Source: Anadara kagoshimensis | Lineage: Eukaryota; Mollusca; Bivalvia; Arcoida; Arcidae | NCBI GenBank assembly: GCA_021292105.1 | Contig: CM037875.1 | Span: 807,152-871,151, forward strand | Direction of reading: 5' to 3' | DNA length: 64,000 nt | In this document: positions 44,901-47,900 of the stretch, piece after piece | Layout: each line of letters begins with the position of its first letter | Numbering within the stretch: the first letter of the stretch is position 1 | Position numbers and translations under genes: made by a program | Notes under the pieces: model-generated | The model's input: the letters and a program-made list of their open reading frames with translations, nothing else | Database searches by the model: none | What the model was told of the DNA's origin: nothing

Positions 44901-47900
44901 TAAGTTTCCACATTTTAAAATTATTACAGGTAGTAACCAAATTTCCAAAATTTAGGAAAACATAGTCTGTTTACATTTCTTCCACAAAGCTAAAATAGGT
45001 TACTTTTTGGAAGAATTCCTCAGAAATTAGTAACCAAGGGTGATTTTGGCTAAATTTGCAAGAGTAACTAAATGTGAAAACAAAACTTCTGCCAGTATTT
45101 ATACCCCCACAAACAAAGTTTAGGGGGTATATAGGAATCACCCTGTCTGTCTGTCTGTCCATCTGGTTGTCCATCCCAATACTAGTAATGTGTCCGTTCC
45201 ATATCTTCCATGCCTATGGATGGAATTTTAACAAACTTGGTACAAATGTAAACCAACATATGGCAATGTGTCACATACCAAATTTATGTGCATAGGTCAA
45301 GGGTCAAGGTCAATGGTGGGGGGGATTTGGCTTTCAAGAGACATTTCTATTTTTTTCTGATTGAACCTGCTTTAACAGTGCTCCAAGCAGGTTTTGAAAA
45401 CTGGTAGCCGCATGGCTAATAATTCAAAAATCAAGATTTTTGTCGCCAGGTAAAATTCTTGGTGGCCAAACCTTATAAATATTCTTTTTAATCACACCGC
45501 CCGTCGCTACTACCGATTGAATGGTTTAGTGAGATCCTCGGATTAATCCCACCACGGGAGGCAACTTTCGAGGCGGAGCGATGAGAAGACGATCAAACTT
45601 GATCATTAGAGGAAGTAAAAGTCGTAACAAAACCCAAAATCAAAAAGTGATTTTTGCCGTTTGGCTGCCATTAAAGCAAAATTAGATCACGGTCAGTTAT
45701 GCGTTTTGATCTATAAAGTCACCTGCTTTGGTTCAAGCGTTTTTAGGATATTCTTGAGGGCGAAACTATTTGTCAGGTTGGGTGACGGGTCATGAACAAA
45801 ATTTCCGGATTTGCCGATTTTTAGTAGCCAAACTCAAAAAAATTATTTGACATAATGGCGATCATCTGACAATTTGTAGTCGCAAAATCCGATTTTTGGT
45901 CGCAAATTTCGAGTATTTACTAGGCTACTTGGAGCACTGTTTAAAGGCCTTATTAGCTCACCTGGCCAAAGGCCATGTGAGCTTATGGCATGGCGAGGCG
46001 TGCGTCCGTGCGTGCGTGCGTCCGTGCGTGCGTCAGTAAACTTTAATCTTCTCCTCCGAAACTACTGGGCCAACTGAAACCAAATTTGCCATGGAAGGTC
46101 CTTGACAGAGTCTAACTATAGTTTGTTCAAATCATGGCGATCCAATATCCAAGATGGCGGCTGTTACTAAAAATAGACAAAACATAAAAAAATCTTCTTC
46201 TGTTGAACCACTCATTGGAGGCAAAAACTGATGTGATATTTGGATTCTACATAGTCTTAACCTTTAAGTTTGTTCATTTCATGAAATTTGGTTAAAAAAT
46301 AGGTTACGCGTTTTTGCGTTTAATTTTGCAAAAATCGTAAAATATTTTTAAATTGTTATAACTTGACTATATGACCAGATAATGACATGGGGTTTTCAGT
46401 CTTGACATATTCTTGTAATTACCTTCAAAATGGTGTCAAGGTCAATTATGAAGGTCATGACCTAATTTTTTACTTCTCTAATATTATTTATTATCTCGAA
46501 AACTATAAACTTTTTGTATAGACATGTATATTGGAATATTGTTGGTATTGATGTAACGATCATTTTGATATATAGATTAAGGTCATTGGTTCAAAGGTCA
46601 AGGTCACAGATGCGAAAGAATACTGAAATGGTTCATTATCTTGAAAACTATGAACTTTTTGTATAGGCATGTATATTAGAATGTTGTAGGTATTGATACA
46701 ACGGTCATTTTGATGTATAGAAAAAGGTCATGGGTCCAAAGGTCAAGGTCACAGTAGCAAAACAATACCAAAATCATTAATTATCTCGAAAACTATAAAC
46801 TTTTTGTATAGGTATGTATATTGGAATGTTGTTGGTTTTGATGTAACGATCATTTTGATATATAGATTAAGGTCATTGGTTTAAAGGTCAAGGTCACAGA
46901 TGGGAAAGAATACTGAAATGGTTCATTATCTTGAAAACTATGAACTTTTTGTATAGGCATGTATATTGGAATATTGTTAGTATTGATGTAAAGATCATTT
47001 TGATATATAGATTAAGGTCATTGGTTCAAAGGTCAAGGTCACAGATGCGAAAGAATACTGAAATGGTTCATTATCTTGAAAACTATGAACTTTTTGTATA
47101 GGCATGTATATTAGAATGTTGTAGGTATTGATACAACGGTCATTTTGATGTATAGAAAAAGGTCATGGGTCCAAAGGTCAAGGTCACAGTAGCAAAACAA
47201 TACCAAAATCATTAATTATCTCGAAAACTATAAACTTTTTGTATAGGTATGTATATTGGAATGTTGTTGGTTTTGATGTAACGATCATTTTGATATATAG
47301 ATTAAGGTCATTGGTTTAAAGGTCAAGGTCACAGATGGGAAAGAATACTGAAATGGTTCATTATCTTGAAAACTATGAACTTTTTGTATAGGCATGTATA
47401 TTGGAATATTGTTAGTATTGATGTAAAGATCATTTTGATATATAGATTAAGGTCATTGGTTCAAAGGTCAAGGTCACATATGCGACACAAAACCGAAATG
47501 GTTAATTATCTTGAAAACTATGAACTTTTTGTATAGGCATGTATATTAGAATGTTGTAGGTATTGATACAACGATCATTTTGATGTATTGAAAAAGGTCA
47601 TGGGTCAAAAGGTCAAGGTCACGGTTGCAAAACAATACCAAAAAGGTTCATTATCTCGAAAACTATGAACTTTTTGTATAGGCATGTATATTAGAATATT
47701 GTTAGTATTTATGCAATTATCATTTTAATATATAGATTATGGTCATTGGTTCGAAGGTCAAGGTTACAGATGCGAGTAGCAAGTTTCATAAATATCTTAA
47801 TATCCACATCAGAGTTATTGCTCCTTAAATGTAGTATTTATTGTGTTTTTGTGCTGTAAATGGCCCAGGTGAGCGGTACAGGCCCTATTGGGCCTCTTGT

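Noticed and set aside
45493..45630. Functional rDNA unit
   Set aside because: Only the last part of 18S is present, with substitutions and no ITS1 or 5.8S sequence following.
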